Source: Roseomonas sp. E05 (lineage in GTDB: Bacteria > Pseudomonadota > Alphaproteobacteria > Acetobacterales > Acetobacteraceae). From it: 64,000 nucleotides of DNA. Positions 18,636-27,530 of the stretch are shown here, piece by piece; position 1 is the first letter of the stretch, and the number at the start of each line of letters is the position of its first letter. The translations under genes and the position numbers were made by a program. The stretch lies in NCBI RefSeq assembly GCF_030063475.1, contig NZ_JASIRT010000008.1, forward strand, positions 140,915 through 204,914, written 5' to 3'. Under the pieces are notes generated by a model, which searched no databases, was not told the origin of the DNA, and saw nothing but the letters and a program-made list of their open reading frames with translations.

Positions 18636-19102
18636 TGTTCGACGATCTGCGCGACCTCTATCAGGAGGTCATCCTCGACCACGGCCGCAAGCCGCGCAAC
18701 TTCCGCCGGCTGGAGGATGCCGACCGCTCCGGCCGCGGCGACAACCCGATGTGCGGCGACCGCATGCAGCTCTGGGTCAAGCTGGCGCCGGATGGCCGGC
18801 TGGCCGATGTCGCCTTCCAGGGCAAGGGCTGCGCCATCTCGATGGCCAGCGCCAGCCTGATGACCGAGACGGTGCGCGGCAAGACCCAGGACGAGGCCCG
18901 CGAACTGGCGGAAAAGTTTCGCGAGCTGGCGATGACCGGCACCTGCCCGGATTGCGGCGCCTCGCTGTCGGACGAGATGGAGCGACTGCAGGTGCTTGGC
19001 GGCGTCTCCGAGTTCCCCAGCCGGGTGAAGTGCGCGACGCTCGCCTGGCACACGCTGAACGCCGCGCTGGAAAACTCGGGCAAGGAGGTGAGCAGTGAGT
19101 GA
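18635..19102 (+). CDS. sufU: SufU/IscU-like sulfur-transfer protein
   Basis: 155 residues. Conserved C40 and D42 (NPMCGD), C66 (GKGCAIS) and C133 (VKCATLAWHTL) form the metal/sulfur site of the SufU-IscU family, and the long insertion between C66 and C133 is the SufU hallmark. It carries an additional CPDC pair (C104, C107) within that insertion. It accepts sulfur from SufS. The ATG overlaps the sufS stop (TGATG) and the gene overlaps the next by 8 bp. Confidence 0.94.
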   Translation: MFDDLRDLYQEVILDHGRKPRNFRRLEDADRSGRGDNPMCGDRMQLWVKLAPDGRLADVAFQGKGCAISMASASLMTETVRGKTQDEARELAEKFRELAMTGTCPDCGASLSDEMERLQVLGGVSEFPSRVKCATLAWHTLNAALENSGKEVSSE

Positions 19103-19475
19103 CGGAACCCCTGCCATGGACACGCCACAGGAGGCCCATGGCGCCTGGACGCCGGACGGCGAAACCACGCCGCGCGTCTCCGAGGACGCGGTGATCAGCG
19201 CGATCGCGCAGGTCTATGACCCGGAGATCCCGGTCAATATCTATGAGCTGGGCCTGATCTACGCCGTCGAGATCGGCGAGGACGGCGCGGTGAAGGTGGA
19301 GATGACGCTGACCGCGCCTTCCTGCCCCTCCGCGCAGGAACTGCCGGCGCAGGTGGAGGAGATGGTCCGTACCGTCGCCGGTGTCACCGATGTGAAGGTC
19401 GAGGTGGTCTGGGACCCGCCCTGGGACCCCTCGCGCATGAGCGAGGACGCCCGGCTGGCGTTGAACATGTACTGA
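19095..19475 (+). CDS. sufT: SUF system DUF59/MIP18 protein SufT
   Basis: 126 residues. After a variable ~25-residue leader it shows the DUF59 core: VYDPEIPVNIYELGLIY, MTLTAPSCPSAQELPAQVEEM and VVWDPPWDPSRMSEDARLAL. This family helps mature or deliver iron-sulfur clusters, including under iron limitation. It overlaps sufU by 8 bp; an internal ATG at 19116 may be the true start. Confidence 0.93.
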   Translation: MSDGTPAMDTPQEAHGAWTPDGETTPRVSEDAVISAIAQVYDPEIPVNIYELGLIYAVEIGEDGAVKVEMTLTAPSCPSAQELPAQVEEMVRTVAGVTDVKVEVVWDPPWDPSRMSEDARLALNMY

Positions 19476-19499
19476 GCCCTCGCCACCTGAGAGGTCGAG

Positions 19500-19868
19500 A
19501 TGAGCACCACCACGACGACGCCCCGCCCCGCCCGTTCCCTGCCGCCGCTGATGCAGCTTTCCGATACGGCGGCCGAACGCCTGCGCGCGCTCTATGCCGG
19601 CGCGCAGGAGGGTAAGCTGCTGCGTATCGGCGTCAGCACCAAGGGCTGCTCAGGCATGGCCTATGACCTGACCTGGGCGGATGCGCCCGGCCCCGGCGAC
19701 GAGAAGGTCACCGACAAGGGGGTGACCGTGCTGGTGGATCGCAAGGCCACCCTGTTTCTGATCGGCACCATCATGGATTACGAGGTGAAGGCCATGTCGG
19801 CCGGCTTCACCTTCACGAATCCGAATGAGAAGGGCCGCTGCGGCTGCGGGGAGAGTTTCCACGTCTGA
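19500..19868 (+). CDS. sufA: HesB/IscA-type A-type Fe-S carrier (SufA-like)
   Basis: 122 residues with the three A-type carrier cysteines C50 (STKGCSGMAYDL), C114 and C116 (GRCGCGESFHV). It carries or transfers clusters assembled on SufBCD to client proteins. Its position as the last suf gene, 24 bp after sufT with a GAGAGGT ribosome-binding site, supports the sufA assignment, although erpA/iscA names would also fit. Confidence 0.93.
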   Translation: MSTTTTTPRPARSLPPLMQLSDTAAERLRALYAGAQEGKLLRIGVSTKGCSGMAYDLTWADAPGPGDEKVTDKGVTVLVDRKATLFLIGTIMDYEVKAMSAGFTFTNPNEKGRCGCGESFHV

Positions 19869-19918
19869 AGGTGCTCCCACCCTTCAGGCAAGCCGTCAAA
19901 CCAGTCATGGAGGATCGA

Positions 19919-20332
19919 ATGGCGCTCTACACCGGCACCGCCACCGCGAAAGGTGGCCGCAACGGTCATGTGGAAAGCAGCGACGGGCTGCTCAAGTTCG
20001 ACCTTTCCATCCCCAAGGCGATGGGCGGCCCCGGCAAGGAGGGCGCGACCAACCCGGAGCAGCTTTTCGCCGCCGGCTATGCCGCCTGCTTCGGCAGCGC
20101 GGTGGATGCGGTGGGACGACAGAAGAAGCTCGACACGGCCGGTGCGGAAGTCACCTGCAATGTCGGCATCGACAAGGTGGAAGGTGGCTTTCAGCTCTCC
20201 GCCCGGATCCAGGTGAAGCTGCCGGCGCTGGACAAGGCGCAGGCCCAGGAGGTGGCCGAGGCGGCGCATCAGATGTGCCCCTATTCCAAGGCCACCCGCG
20301 GCAATATCGACGTCTCGCTCGAAGTCCTCTGA
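19919..20332 (+). CDS. ohr: Organic hydroperoxide resistance protein, Ohr/OsmC family
   Basis: 137 residues. The two reactive cysteines are C57 (AAGYAACFGSAV) and C120 (HQMCPYSKATRGN), both characteristic of Ohr, which reduces organic peroxides using lipoyl proteins. The ATG at 19919 follows TGGAGGA; an upstream ATG at 19907 would add four residues. It lies 50 bp after the suf operon on the same strand, so it may be co-expressed, linking peroxide defence with cluster repair. No OhrR regulator is adjacent. Confidence 0.93.
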   Translation: MALYTGTATAKGGRNGHVESSDGLLKFDLSIPKAMGGPGKEGATNPEQLFAAGYAACFGSAVDAVGRQKKLDTAGAEVTCNVGIDKVEGGFQLSARIQVKLPALDKAQAQEVAEAAHQMCPYSKATRGNIDVSLEVL

Positions 20333-20343
20333 TTCCGGAGGGA

Positions 20344-20364
20344 CCGGGGGTGTCGTACCCCCGG
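20344..20364. terminator. Hairpin between convergent ohr and MBL genes
   Basis: CCGGGGGT, a GTCGT loop and ACCCCCGG give a perfect 8-bp stem in the 39-bp gap between two converging genes. No T-run on either side; it may serve both strands as a bidirectional or factor-assisted terminator. Confidence 0.5.
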
Positions 20365-20371
20365 CCGTGTC

Positions 20372-21370
20372 TCAAGCTTCGCTCGACCAGTTCGCGGGCA
20401 CGAAGCGGTAGCCCTCGCCTTCCTTCGCCACATAGCCGTTGGCGGGGAAGGGGAAGTGATAGCCGATGCAGCGCATCCGGTCCGTCGCCACCTGGTCGAA
20501 GACCTTCCGGCGGGTCGCCTCCGCCTTCTCCGCATCCATGTCGAAGACGAGGTGCCAGCCCGGATGGGCCAGGTTCAGCTCGGGCCGGTTGGTAACGTCG
20601 CCCAGCAGCATGACCTGCGTGCCGCCGTCGGAGAGCAGGTAGCTGGTATGACCCGGCGTGTGCCCGAAGGTCGGCTGGGCCTGGATGCCCGGCGCCACCT
20701 CGGCCGTGCTCTCGATCTGCCGGATGCGGCCTTTATAGGGCGCGAAGCGCTTACGGACGTTCTCGAAGGCACCCTTCATGCCCTGCGGCGCGCGGCTCAT
20801 CTGGCCGTCGTCCATCCAGAAGTCCCATTCCGCCCTCGGCACGACCACTTCCGCCTTGGCGAAGACCGGGCTGCCCTCGGCATCGGTGAGGCCGGTGATG
20901 TGATCGCCATGGAAGTGCGTCAGCACGACCAGCGCGATATCATCGGGCGAGAGGCCGGCGGCGCGCATGTTCGCCGGGATGTGCCCGGCCGTCCGACCGA
21001 GTTGCCCGCCGGTGCCGGTGTCGAACAGCACCAGTCCCTGCGGCGTCTCCAGCAGCGTGGCGGTATAAGGGATCGGCATCTGCTCGGTGGGCAGGAAGGC
21101 CGCGCGCAGGGCTGCCTCCACCGCCGCCGGCTCGGCGTTGCGCACGAAGCCCTGGGTGGGGCTGGGGCGGCTGCCGAAGCCGTCATGCAGCAGGGTGACC
21201 ATCCGGCTGCCCAGGCGGAAGCGGTAGAAGCCCGGCGCCTGCTGCGTCGGGCCGGAGGATGCGGCCGGCGCGCCCTGCGCCAGCGCCTCCACCACCCCCA
21301 GCCGCAGGAGAGCGGGTGCCGCCAGCGCCAGGCCAGCGGCTTGCAACAGGCTGCGTCGGTCGAATTCCAT
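20372..21370 (-). CDS. Exported MBL-fold metallo-hydrolase
   Basis: 332 residues. A twin-arginine signal (DRRSLLQAAGLALAAPALL, cleaved after about residue 32) precedes a metallo-beta-lactamase fold with FDTGTGGQLG, the zinc motif THFHGDHITGL, FGHTPGHTSYLL and MLLGDVTNRPEL. It resembles lactonase/quorum-quenching-like and uncharacterised periplasmic MBL proteins. The substrate is unknown. It is monocistronic. Confidence 0.88.
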   Translation of the reverse strand: MEFDRRSLLQAAGLALAAPALLRLGVVEALAQGAPAASSGPTQQAPGFYRFRLGSRMVTLLHDGFGSRPSPTQGFVRNAEPAAVEAALRAAFLPTEQMPIPYTATLLETPQGLVLFDTGTGGQLGRTAGHIPANMRAAGLSPDDIALVVLTHFHGDHITGLTDAEGSPVFAKAEVVVPRAEWDFWMDDGQMSRAPQGMKGAFENVRKRFAPYKGRIRQIESTAEVAPGIQAQPTFGHTPGHTSYLLSDGGTQVMLLGDVTNRPELNLAHPGWHLVFDMDAEKAEATRRKVFDQVATDRMRCIGYHFPFPANGYVAKEGEGYRFVPANWSSEA

Positions 21371-21442
21371 CGAGACCTCCCTTAAGGCGCGCTGCGCCCC
21401 TCTCCAAGGGTGGGGAGGCCTTGGGCCCGGTCAAGACGCTTC

Positions 21443-22726
21443 TCAGCGCCCCCGCTCAAAGGCGACCACGGCCTCCAGTTGCGTGGACCAGAGGAACTGG
21501 TCGACCGGCGTGGCCTGCGCCACCTGCCAGCCGGCGGCCTGCAGGAGCTTCGCGTCGCGGGTCAGCGCCGCCGGGTTGCAGGAGACATAGACGATGCGCT
21601 GCAGCCCGCTGCGGGCCAGGGCCGGCATCTGGTCGGCCGCGCCGGCATAGGGTGGGTCCAGCACCAGGGCGGCGAAGCCCTCCAGCTCCTTCACCGAGAG
21701 CGGCTGGCGCGCCAGGTCGCGCCGGGTCGCGGTGACGCGCCCGCCGGCCTTGCGCGCGGCGGCATCCAGCGCCGCCACCGCCTCCGCCGCACCCTCGAAG
21801 GCGGCGACGCGGGCGCGCGTGGCGAGCGGGAAGGAGAGGGTGCCCAGCCCGGCATGCAACTCGGCGATCCGTGCCTTTCCGGTCAGCTTCCTGGGCAGGC
21901 CTGCCAGCACGGCTTCAACGATGGCGGTCTCCCCCTGCGGCGTGGCCTGGAGGAAGGCGCCCGGCGGCGGTGCCACCGGCACGCCGCCCAGCGCGATGGA
22001 GACCGGACCGAGCTGCGCCAGCGTTTCCGTCGCGCCACCTTTCAGCGGCGCGCCAGCGATGCGCGGCAGGCCCTGCGCCCGTGCGAAGGTGGCCAGCGTG
22101 GCACGGTCAGCGGTGCTGGGCGTGCCGTCCAGGCGCAGCAGCAGGTCGGGGCCGGTGTCCAGCAGGTTCAGCATTGCCGAGCCTTCCCGCCGGAAGGCCG
22201 GGAGGCTGCGCAGCAGCGTGCGCAATGGCTCGAACAGCGCCACCAACGCCGGGGCCAGCACCAGGCAGGTGTTGAGATCCACCACCGCCGTCCCGCCCGG
22301 CTCATGGAAGCCCAGCACCACGCTGCCATCCGTGCGGCGGCGCAGCGCGAGGTCGGCACGGCGGCGGGTGCCGGGTGGGGTGACGCGGGTTTCCGCCACC
22401 GGCGCCTCGGGGAAGCCGGCACGGGCCAGGGCTTCCGCCAGGCGCGCGCGCTTCCAGGCCGCATAGGGAGCCGCGGCGAGGTGCTGCATGGCACAGCCCC
22501 CGCAAGCGGCGAAATGGGGGCAGGGAGGGGCCGCGCGCTCGGCGCAGGGGGCGAGAACCTCCTGCAGCACCGCGACGCTGCCTTCGCCGCGCCGCCCGGC
22601 CAGGAGGGCGCGCACCGTCTCGCCGGGCAGGGCGCCAGGGATGAAGACCGGCCGGCCCTCCGCGTCCCGCGCGATGCCGTCGCCTCCCGCGCCGAGGCTG
22701 TCGATGGTCAGGGAAACGGCGCTCAT
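21443..22726 (-). CDS. RNA m5U methyltransferase, TrmA/RlmD family
   Basis: 427 residues. An N-terminal TRAM-like stretch is followed by the iron-sulfur cysteines PCPHFAACGGCAMQHL and a Rossmann methyltransferase core with LVLDPPYAGAADQMPAL and the catalytic VYVSCNPAALTRD. Such enzymes methylate uridine-C5 in 23S rRNA (RlmC/RlmD) or tRNA; the target cannot be fixed here. The ATG at 22726 overlaps the stop of the upstream DUF2721 gene (ATGA). Confidence 0.92.
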   Translation of the reverse strand: MSAVSLTIDSLGAGGDGIARDAEGRPVFIPGALPGETVRALLAGRRGEGSVAVLQEVLAPCAERAAPPCPHFAACGGCAMQHLAAAPYAAWKRARLAEALARAGFPEAPVAETRVTPPGTRRRADLALRRRTDGSVVLGFHEPGGTAVVDLNTCLVLAPALVALFEPLRTLLRSLPAFRREGSAMLNLLDTGPDLLLRLDGTPSTADRATLATFARAQGLPRIAGAPLKGGATETLAQLGPVSIALGGVPVAPPPGAFLQATPQGETAIVEAVLAGLPRKLTGKARIAELHAGLGTLSFPLATRARVAAFEGAAEAVAALDAAARKAGGRVTATRRDLARQPLSVKELEGFAALVLDPPYAGAADQMPALARSGLQRIVYVSCNPAALTRDAKLLQAAGWQVAQATPVDQFLWSTQLEAVVAFERGR

Positions 22727-23133
22727 GAGGATTCGGGGAAGCTCTGTTGAATGCGGGCCAGCCGGATCTCGGCCAGGAAAAGGACGAAGGTGGCGATCAG
22801 CGCCGCCATGCCGCCCAGCAGCAGCAACCCGACCAGGGTGCCGAGCGGCACGGAGAGAAACACCCCCGCGAAGCCCGCTGTCACCAGCAGCGAGAGCAGG
22901 ATCGCGGCGACGATGGCCGAGGCGATGGCTGCGCGCATGATCACCGCCCGCCGGAGCAGCATGGCCTGACGCTCGGGGGTCCGGTTGTCCGGGGCCAGGC
23001 TGCGGTCGATGATGCGGTTCAGCCGCAGCGTCAGCAGGTTCAGCGTGGCGACGCAGGCGGAAAGGAGGAAAGCGGGCGCGATCGCGAGCTGGATCGCGCG
23101 TTCCACCTCCACGAGGTCGGCGGCGATGGGCAC
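22723..23133 (-). CDS. DUF2721 membrane protein
   Basis: 136 residues. It has an N-terminal amphipathic segment, the pattern LAIAPAFLLSACVATLNLLTLRLNRIIDR of DUF2721, then two long membrane spans. Function is unknown. It is translationally coupled to the RNA methyltransferase gene by an ATGA overlap and lies 34 bp downstream of the glutaryl-CoA dehydrogenase gene on the same strand. Confidence 0.88.
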   Translation of the reverse strand: MPIAADLVEVERAIQLAIAPAFLLSACVATLNLLTLRLNRIIDRSLAPDNRTPERQAMLLRRAVIMRAAIASAIVAAILLSLLVTAGFAGVFLSVPLGTLVGLLLLGGMAALIATFVLFLAEIRLARIQQSFPESS

Positions 23134-23167
23134 AGGTCTCCTCCCGCCGCCAGCCCCGCCGGGGTGC

Positions 23168-24358
23168 TTAGCCGAAGGCGTTCAGCCCGGTCTGGGCACG
23201 GCCCAGGATCAGGGCATGCACGTCGTGGGTGCCTTCGTAGGTGTTCACCGCCTCCAGGTTCATGACATGGCGGATCACGTGGTACTCGTCGGCAATGCCG
23301 TTGCCGCCGTGCATGTCACGCGCCATGCGGGCGATGTCGAGCGCCTTGCCGCAGGAGTTGCGCTTGCAGAGCGAGATCATCTCCGGTGCCACGCGGTGCT
23401 CGTCGAACAGCCGGCCCAGCCGCAGCACCGACTGGAGGCCGAGGGTGATCTCGGTCTGCATGTCGGCCAGCTTCTTCTGGATGAGCTGGGTCTGCGCCAG
23501 CGGCTTGCCGAACATCTTGCGCTCCATGGTGTAGGAGCGGGCGGCGTGCCAGCAGAACTCGGCGGCACCCAGCGCGCCCCAGGCGATGCCGTAACGGGCG
23601 CGGTTGAGGCAGGAGAACGGGCCCTTCAGCCCCTTCACGTCCAGCTTGTTCTCCTCCGGGCAGAACACCTCCTCCATCATGATCATGCCGGTGGTGGAGG
23701 CGCGCAGCGAGAACTTGCCCTCGATCTTCGGCGCGGTCAGGCCCTTGGCGCCCTTCTCCAGCACGAAGCCGCGCACGTCGCCGGCCTCGTCCTTCGCCCA
23801 GACGACGAAGATGTCGGCGATCGGCGAGTTGGTGATCCAGGTTTTGGAGCCGGAGAGCAGATACCCGCCCTCGACCTTCTTGGCGCGGGTGCGCATCGAG
23901 CCCGGGTCGGAGCCGGCATCCGGCTCGGTGAGGCCGAAGCAGCCGATCAGCTCACCCTTCTGCATGCCCGGCAGCACGCGGTCCTTCAGCGCGTCCGAGC
24001 CATAGGCCCAGATCGGGAACATGGCGAGCGAGGACTGCACGGAGAAGGCGGAGCGGTAGCCGCTGTCCACCCGCTCCACCTCGCGGGCGATCAGGCCGTA
24101 GGAGACATAGTTGACGCCGGCGCAGCCATGGCTGTCGAGGGTCGCGCCCAGGAAGCCCATCTCGCCGAACTCGTTCATGATCTCCCGGTGGAAGACCTCG
24201 TGGCGGTTGGCCTCCAGCACGCGCGGGAAGAGCTTCTCCTGGCAGTACTGGTGGGCCGCGTCACGGATCATCCGCTCGTCTTCGGAGAGCTGGTCTTCCA
24301 GCAGCAGGGCGTCGTCCCACACGAAGCTTGGTCGGGCGGTCTGGGTCACGACATTCAT
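23168..24358 (-). CDS. gcdH: Glutaryl-CoA dehydrogenase
   Basis: 396-residue FAD acyl-CoA dehydrogenase. It has [41 protein letters not shown], the substrate-side region [21 protein letters not shown] and the catalytic-base motif [21 protein letters not shown], the pattern of glutaryl-CoA dehydrogenases, which oxidatively decarboxylate glutaryl-CoA to crotonyl-CoA in lysine/tryptophan breakdown. The ATG at 24358 matches the normal start; a longer reading adds non-homologous Arg/Pro-rich residues. Confidence 0.94.
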   Translation of the reverse strand: MNVVTQTARPSFVWDDALLLEDQLSEDERMIRDAAHQYCQEKLFPRVLEANRHEVFHREIMNEFGEMGFLGATLDSHGCAGVNYVSYGLIAREVERVDSGYRSAFSVQSSLAMFPIWAYGSDALKDRVLPGMQKGELIGCFGLTEPDAGSDPGSMRTRAKKVEGGYLLSGSKTWITNSPIADIFVVWAKDEAGDVRGFVLEKGAKGLTAPKIEGKFSLRASTTGMIMMEEVFCPEENKLDVKGLKGPFSCLNRARYGIAWGALGAAEFCWHAARSYTMERKMFGKPLAQTQLIQKKLADMQTEITLGLQSVLRLGRLFDEHRVAPEMISLCKRNSCGKALDIARMARDMHGGNGIADEYHVIRHVMNLEAVNTYEGTHDVHALILGRAQTGLNAFG

Positions 24359-24499
24359 GGCGTTCTCTCCTGCAAAGGCCGGCAGCCGGCGCGAAAGATC
24401 AGCGGAACAGGGCCGCGCGGGCGGCGCCGTGCGGCGGAGATTGGCGCCGCCGCGGCCGTACGGCAACTGCTTGCCGCCGGCGCGGACGGCGCAGGGTTC

Positions 24500-26170
24500 T
24501 CAGGCCGCCTCGCTGCCCGACGTATCCTCCGGCGCGGCAGGGGAGGCGGCGGCCGCATCGCGCTGCGGGCGCGGGATCGGGATCAGCATGAAGGCCGGGA
24601 TGGCATCGCCGAAGCCGCGCACCGGCGGCCCCAGATCATCCCGCCGGTCCTCACGCCGCTCGTCGCGGCGGTCGCGGCGCCGATCCTCGCGGCGCGGCGG
24701 CCGCGCCTCCTCGGCGGGGGCGGGGGCGGGGGGCGCTTCAGCCTCCGGCCGGGGGGGGCGCTCCTCGCGCACACGGCTCGGGCCACGCTCACGCTCGCCG
24801 CCGCGGCCTTCGCGGCGCGGGCGCTCCTCGCGGCCCTTCGCAGCCGGTTTGCCACGGCCCCGGCCGCGCGGCGCGCGGGCCGCCTCCGCCAGTTCCTCCT
24901 CCGTCACCGGGTCGAGCCCCGGGATCTCGATGCGCGGGATCGGCTTGCCGGTCAGGCTCTCGATGGCGCCGACCAGCTTCACGTCGTCCGCCGTCGCGAT
25001 GGTGAAGGCGCGCCCCTCGCGCCCGGCGCGCCCGGTGCGGCCGATGCGATGGACGTAATCCTCGTCGCGGAACGGCACGTCGAAGTTGAAGACATGGCTG
25101 AGGCCGCCGATGTCGATGCCGCGCGCCGCCACGTCCGAGCAGACCAGCAGCCGCAGCTCGCCCGCCTTGAACTTCTCCAGCGTGGCGAAGCGCACGGACT
25201 GCGCCAGGTCGCCATGCAGCGCGCCCGCCTGGAAGCCGTGCTTGGTCAGGCTTTTGTAGAGCACGTCCACGTCGCGCTTGCGGTTGCAGAAGATCAGGGC
25301 GTTCTGCACGTCCTCGCTGCGGATGAGGCGGCGCAGGGCCTCGCGCTTGTCATGCGGCTGCACGAAGGCGACGCCGGCGGTGATCGTCGTCGCCACCGAG
25401 GCCGGGGCGGAGACGGTGATCTCCTTCGGGTTCTGCAGGAAGGCGTCGGCCAGCTTGCGGATCTCGGCCGCCATGGTGGCGCTGAAGAACAGCGTCTGGC
25501 GCAGCGGCGGCAGCAGGGAGACGATCCGCTCGACATCGGGGATGAACCCCATGTCCAGCATGCGGTCGGCCTCGTCGATCACCAGCACCTTGCAGTCGGC
25601 CAGCATCACGCGGCCGCGCTCGAACAGGTCGAGCAGGCGGCCCGGCGTCGCGATCAGCACGTCCACGCCCTGGTTCAGCGCGTCCGTCTGGTCGGACATG
25701 CTCTCGCCGCCGATCAGCAGGGCGTAGTTCAGCTTCATGTGCTGGCCGTACTTGGCGAAGTTCTCCGCCACCTGCAGGGCCAGTTCGCGCGTCGGCTCCA
25801 GGATCAGCGAGCGCGGCATCCGCGCCTTGGCGCGCGAGCCGGCCAGGATGTCCATCATCGGCAGGACGAAGCTGGCGGTCTTGCCGGTGCCGGTCTGCGC
25901 GCAGCCCAGCACGTCCCGGCCCATCAGCACGACCGGGATGGCCTGCTCCTGGATCGGGGTCGGATGGAGGTAGCCGACCTCGGCCACGCCGCGCAGCAGG
26001 GCCTCGGAAAGACCGAGATCCTCGAAGGTGGCGCGCGGCGGCTCGGGCGGGGCCGATTCGTCGGGCTGCGCGGCAGCCTCGGACGGCGCGGCGCCGGCCG
26101 GGGTGTTCAGGTCATCGTAATGTTCGTTCTCGGCCACGCTGGGCGCGGTCGCATCAGGCTGATCGCTCAA
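24500..26170 (-). CDS. DEAD-box ATP-dependent RNA helicase (RhlE/DeaD-like)
   Basis: 556 residues from a TTG start at 26170. After an acidic ~48-residue leader come the Q motif (FEDLGLSEALLRGV), AQTGTGKT, PTRELALQ, TPGRLLDLF, VIDEADRMLDMGF, SAT, ARGIDIGGL and HRIGRTGRAGREG. The C-terminal ~150 residues are low-complexity and Arg-rich (RREDRRRDRRDERREDRR), an RNA-binding tail. It likely remodels rRNA or mRNA. There is no ATG between the upstream gene and the Q motif in a sensible place; GAAGGA lies 11 bases before the TTG. Confidence 0.93.
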   Translation of the reverse strand: MSDQPDATAPSVAENEHYDDLNTPAGAAPSEAAAQPDESAPPEPPRATFEDLGLSEALLRGVAEVGYLHPTPIQEQAIPVVLMGRDVLGCAQTGTGKTASFVLPMMDILAGSRAKARMPRSLILEPTRELALQVAENFAKYGQHMKLNYALLIGGESMSDQTDALNQGVDVLIATPGRLLDLFERGRVMLADCKVLVIDEADRMLDMGFIPDVERIVSLLPPLRQTLFFSATMAAEIRKLADAFLQNPKEITVSAPASVATTITAGVAFVQPHDKREALRRLIRSEDVQNALIFCNRKRDVDVLYKSLTKHGFQAGALHGDLAQSVRFATLEKFKAGELRLLVCSDVAARGIDIGGLSHVFNFDVPFRDEDYVHRIGRTGRAGREGRAFTIATADDVKLVGAIESLTGKPIPRIEIPGLDPVTEEELAEAARAPRGRGRGKPAAKGREERPRREGRGGERERGPSRVREERPPRPEAEAPPAPAPAEEARPPRREDRRRDRRDERREDRRDDLGPPVRGFGDAIPAFMLIPIPRPQRDAAAASPAAPEDTSGSEAA

Positions 26171-26342
26171 GGGCAGTCGGTTCCTTCGCCGGCAGGCGGC
26201 GGGATGTGCGTCGGGAGGCCCCGCGCAAGCCACGCGGCCCGTCCTCCGGCCATTCGCAGGTGGATATGCGCCGCTTGCACCGGCTTGGCAAGGTTTTCGA
26301 CCCGTTGCAGGGGCCTTCCGGCAGGCGTAACTGGCCTGCGCC

Positions 26343-27047
26343 ATGCACAAACGACACGATCTGCTGCTGCTCCCCGGCCTGCTCTGCGACGCCCGGCTGT
26401 GGCGCGACCCGGTGGCGATCCTGGACGACCTGGTCGAGGCGCGGATCGCCGACCTGACGCTGGATGACAGCGTCACGGCCATGGCGCGGCGGGCGCTGGC
26501 GGGCGCCGCGCCGCGCTTCGCCCTCGCAGGGCTCTCCATGGGCGGCTATGTCGCGCTGGAGATCATGCGGCAGGCGCCGGAGCGGGTGACGCATCTCGCC
26601 CTCTTCGACACCTCGGCGCGGCCGGACGCCCCCGAGGCGGCGCGCCGCCGGAAGGCGCTGATGGCGCTGACCCGCAGCGGCCAGTTCCGCGGCGTGACGC
26701 CCCGGCTGCTGCCCAGCCTGCTGCATCCGGATGCGGTGGACGGTCCGCTCGGCGACGAGGTGCGCGCCATGGCCGAGCGGGTGGGGCGCGATGCCTTCCT
26801 GCGCCAGCAGCACGCCATCCTGCATCGTCCGGACTCCCGCCCGCTGCTGCCCGGCATCCAGCAGCCCACGCTGGTGGCGGTGGGCGAGCAGGACATCCTG
26901 ACGCCGCCGGACCTCGCTGAGGAAATCGCCGACGCCATTCCGCAGGCGCGGCTGGCCCGCATTCCGCGCTGCGGCCACCTGCCCAGCATGGAGCAGCCGG
27001 AGGCCGCCGCCGCCCTGCTGCGCACATGGCTCACCGGCGCCGGCTGA
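26343..27047 (+). CDS. Alpha/beta hydrolase
   Basis: 234 residues. It has LLLLPGLLCDARLWRDPVA (oxyanion region), the nucleophile elbow GLSMGGYVALEI, a late acid in LVAVGEQDILTPPD and the catalytic histidine in IPRCGHLPSMEQPEA. No lid domain is obvious. The substrate is unknown; close relatives are often annotated only as hydrolases of MhpC/BioH type. Divergent from the helicase gene. Confidence 0.88.
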   Translation: MHKRHDLLLLPGLLCDARLWRDPVAILDDLVEARIADLTLDDSVTAMARRALAGAAPRFALAGLSMGGYVALEIMRQAPERVTHLALFDTSARPDAPEAARRRKALMALTRSGQFRGVTPRLLPSLLHPDAVDGPLGDEVRAMAERVGRDAFLRQQHAILHRPDSRPLLPGIQQPTLVAVGEQDILTPPDLAEEIADAIPQARLARIPRCGHLPSMEQPEAAAALLRTWLTGAG

Positions 27048-27123
27048 GCGCCTTGCAGCCGCGCGCCGCAGCGGCCATGTGCAGGAAAGCGGCCGGCCTG
27101 CCCGGCCTGCCGGAGTGCTCAGC

Positions 27124-27471
27124 ATGCCTCGCCCGGCCCGCCTCCTGCCTGCCACCCTGCTGCTGGCCCTGGCCGCCGGCTCCGCGCTGGCACGCGGCGG
27201 GGTCTGGATCGGCATCGGCCCGGGCTACACCTATCCGCCGCCCTATGGCTGGTCGCCGCCACCCTACTATCCACCGCCTTATTACGGACCTCCGCCCACC
27301 TACTACGCGGTGCCGGTCGTGCCCTACTATCCACCGCCGGCCTACGGCACGGCCGGCCAGGCCTGCTATGCCGGACCCTATATGTGCCAGTTGGACCGGC
27401 CCGAGCCGGTTGGCGCTCCCTGCTCCTGCCCCGCGAAGGGAGGGGGACGCGCCTGGGGTAGGGTAGGCTGA
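27124..27471 (+). CDS. Secreted Pro/Tyr-rich small protein
   Basis: 115 residues. A signal peptide (PRPARLLPATLLLALAAGSALA) leads to a low-complexity region of PPYG, PPPYYPPPYYGPPP and PYYPPPAYG repeats, then a short tail with four cysteines (AGQACYAGPYMCQL, APCSCPAKGG). Similar short exported proteins are common in Acetobacteraceae and have no known role. It lies 59 bp before the cellulose operon on the same strand; a link to cellulose is speculative. The ATG at 27124 starts the signal peptide. Confidence 0.7.
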   Translation: MPRPARLLPATLLLALAAGSALARGGVWIGIGPGYTYPPPYGWSPPPYYPPPYYGPPPTYYAVPVVPYYPPPAYGTAGQACYAGPYMCQLDRPEPVGAPCSCPAKGGGRAWGRVG

Positions 27472-27530
27472 TGCCGCGCCGGCACCGCGTGTAAATCCCC
27501 CGGCAAGACTCTCCTTCCTAAGGTGGCGGC

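Noticed and set aside
22985..26467. An 1160-codon plus-strand frame across the DUF2721, gcdH and helicase genes.
   Set aside because: All three genes are clearly coded on the minus strand with full motifs; this frame is their complement.
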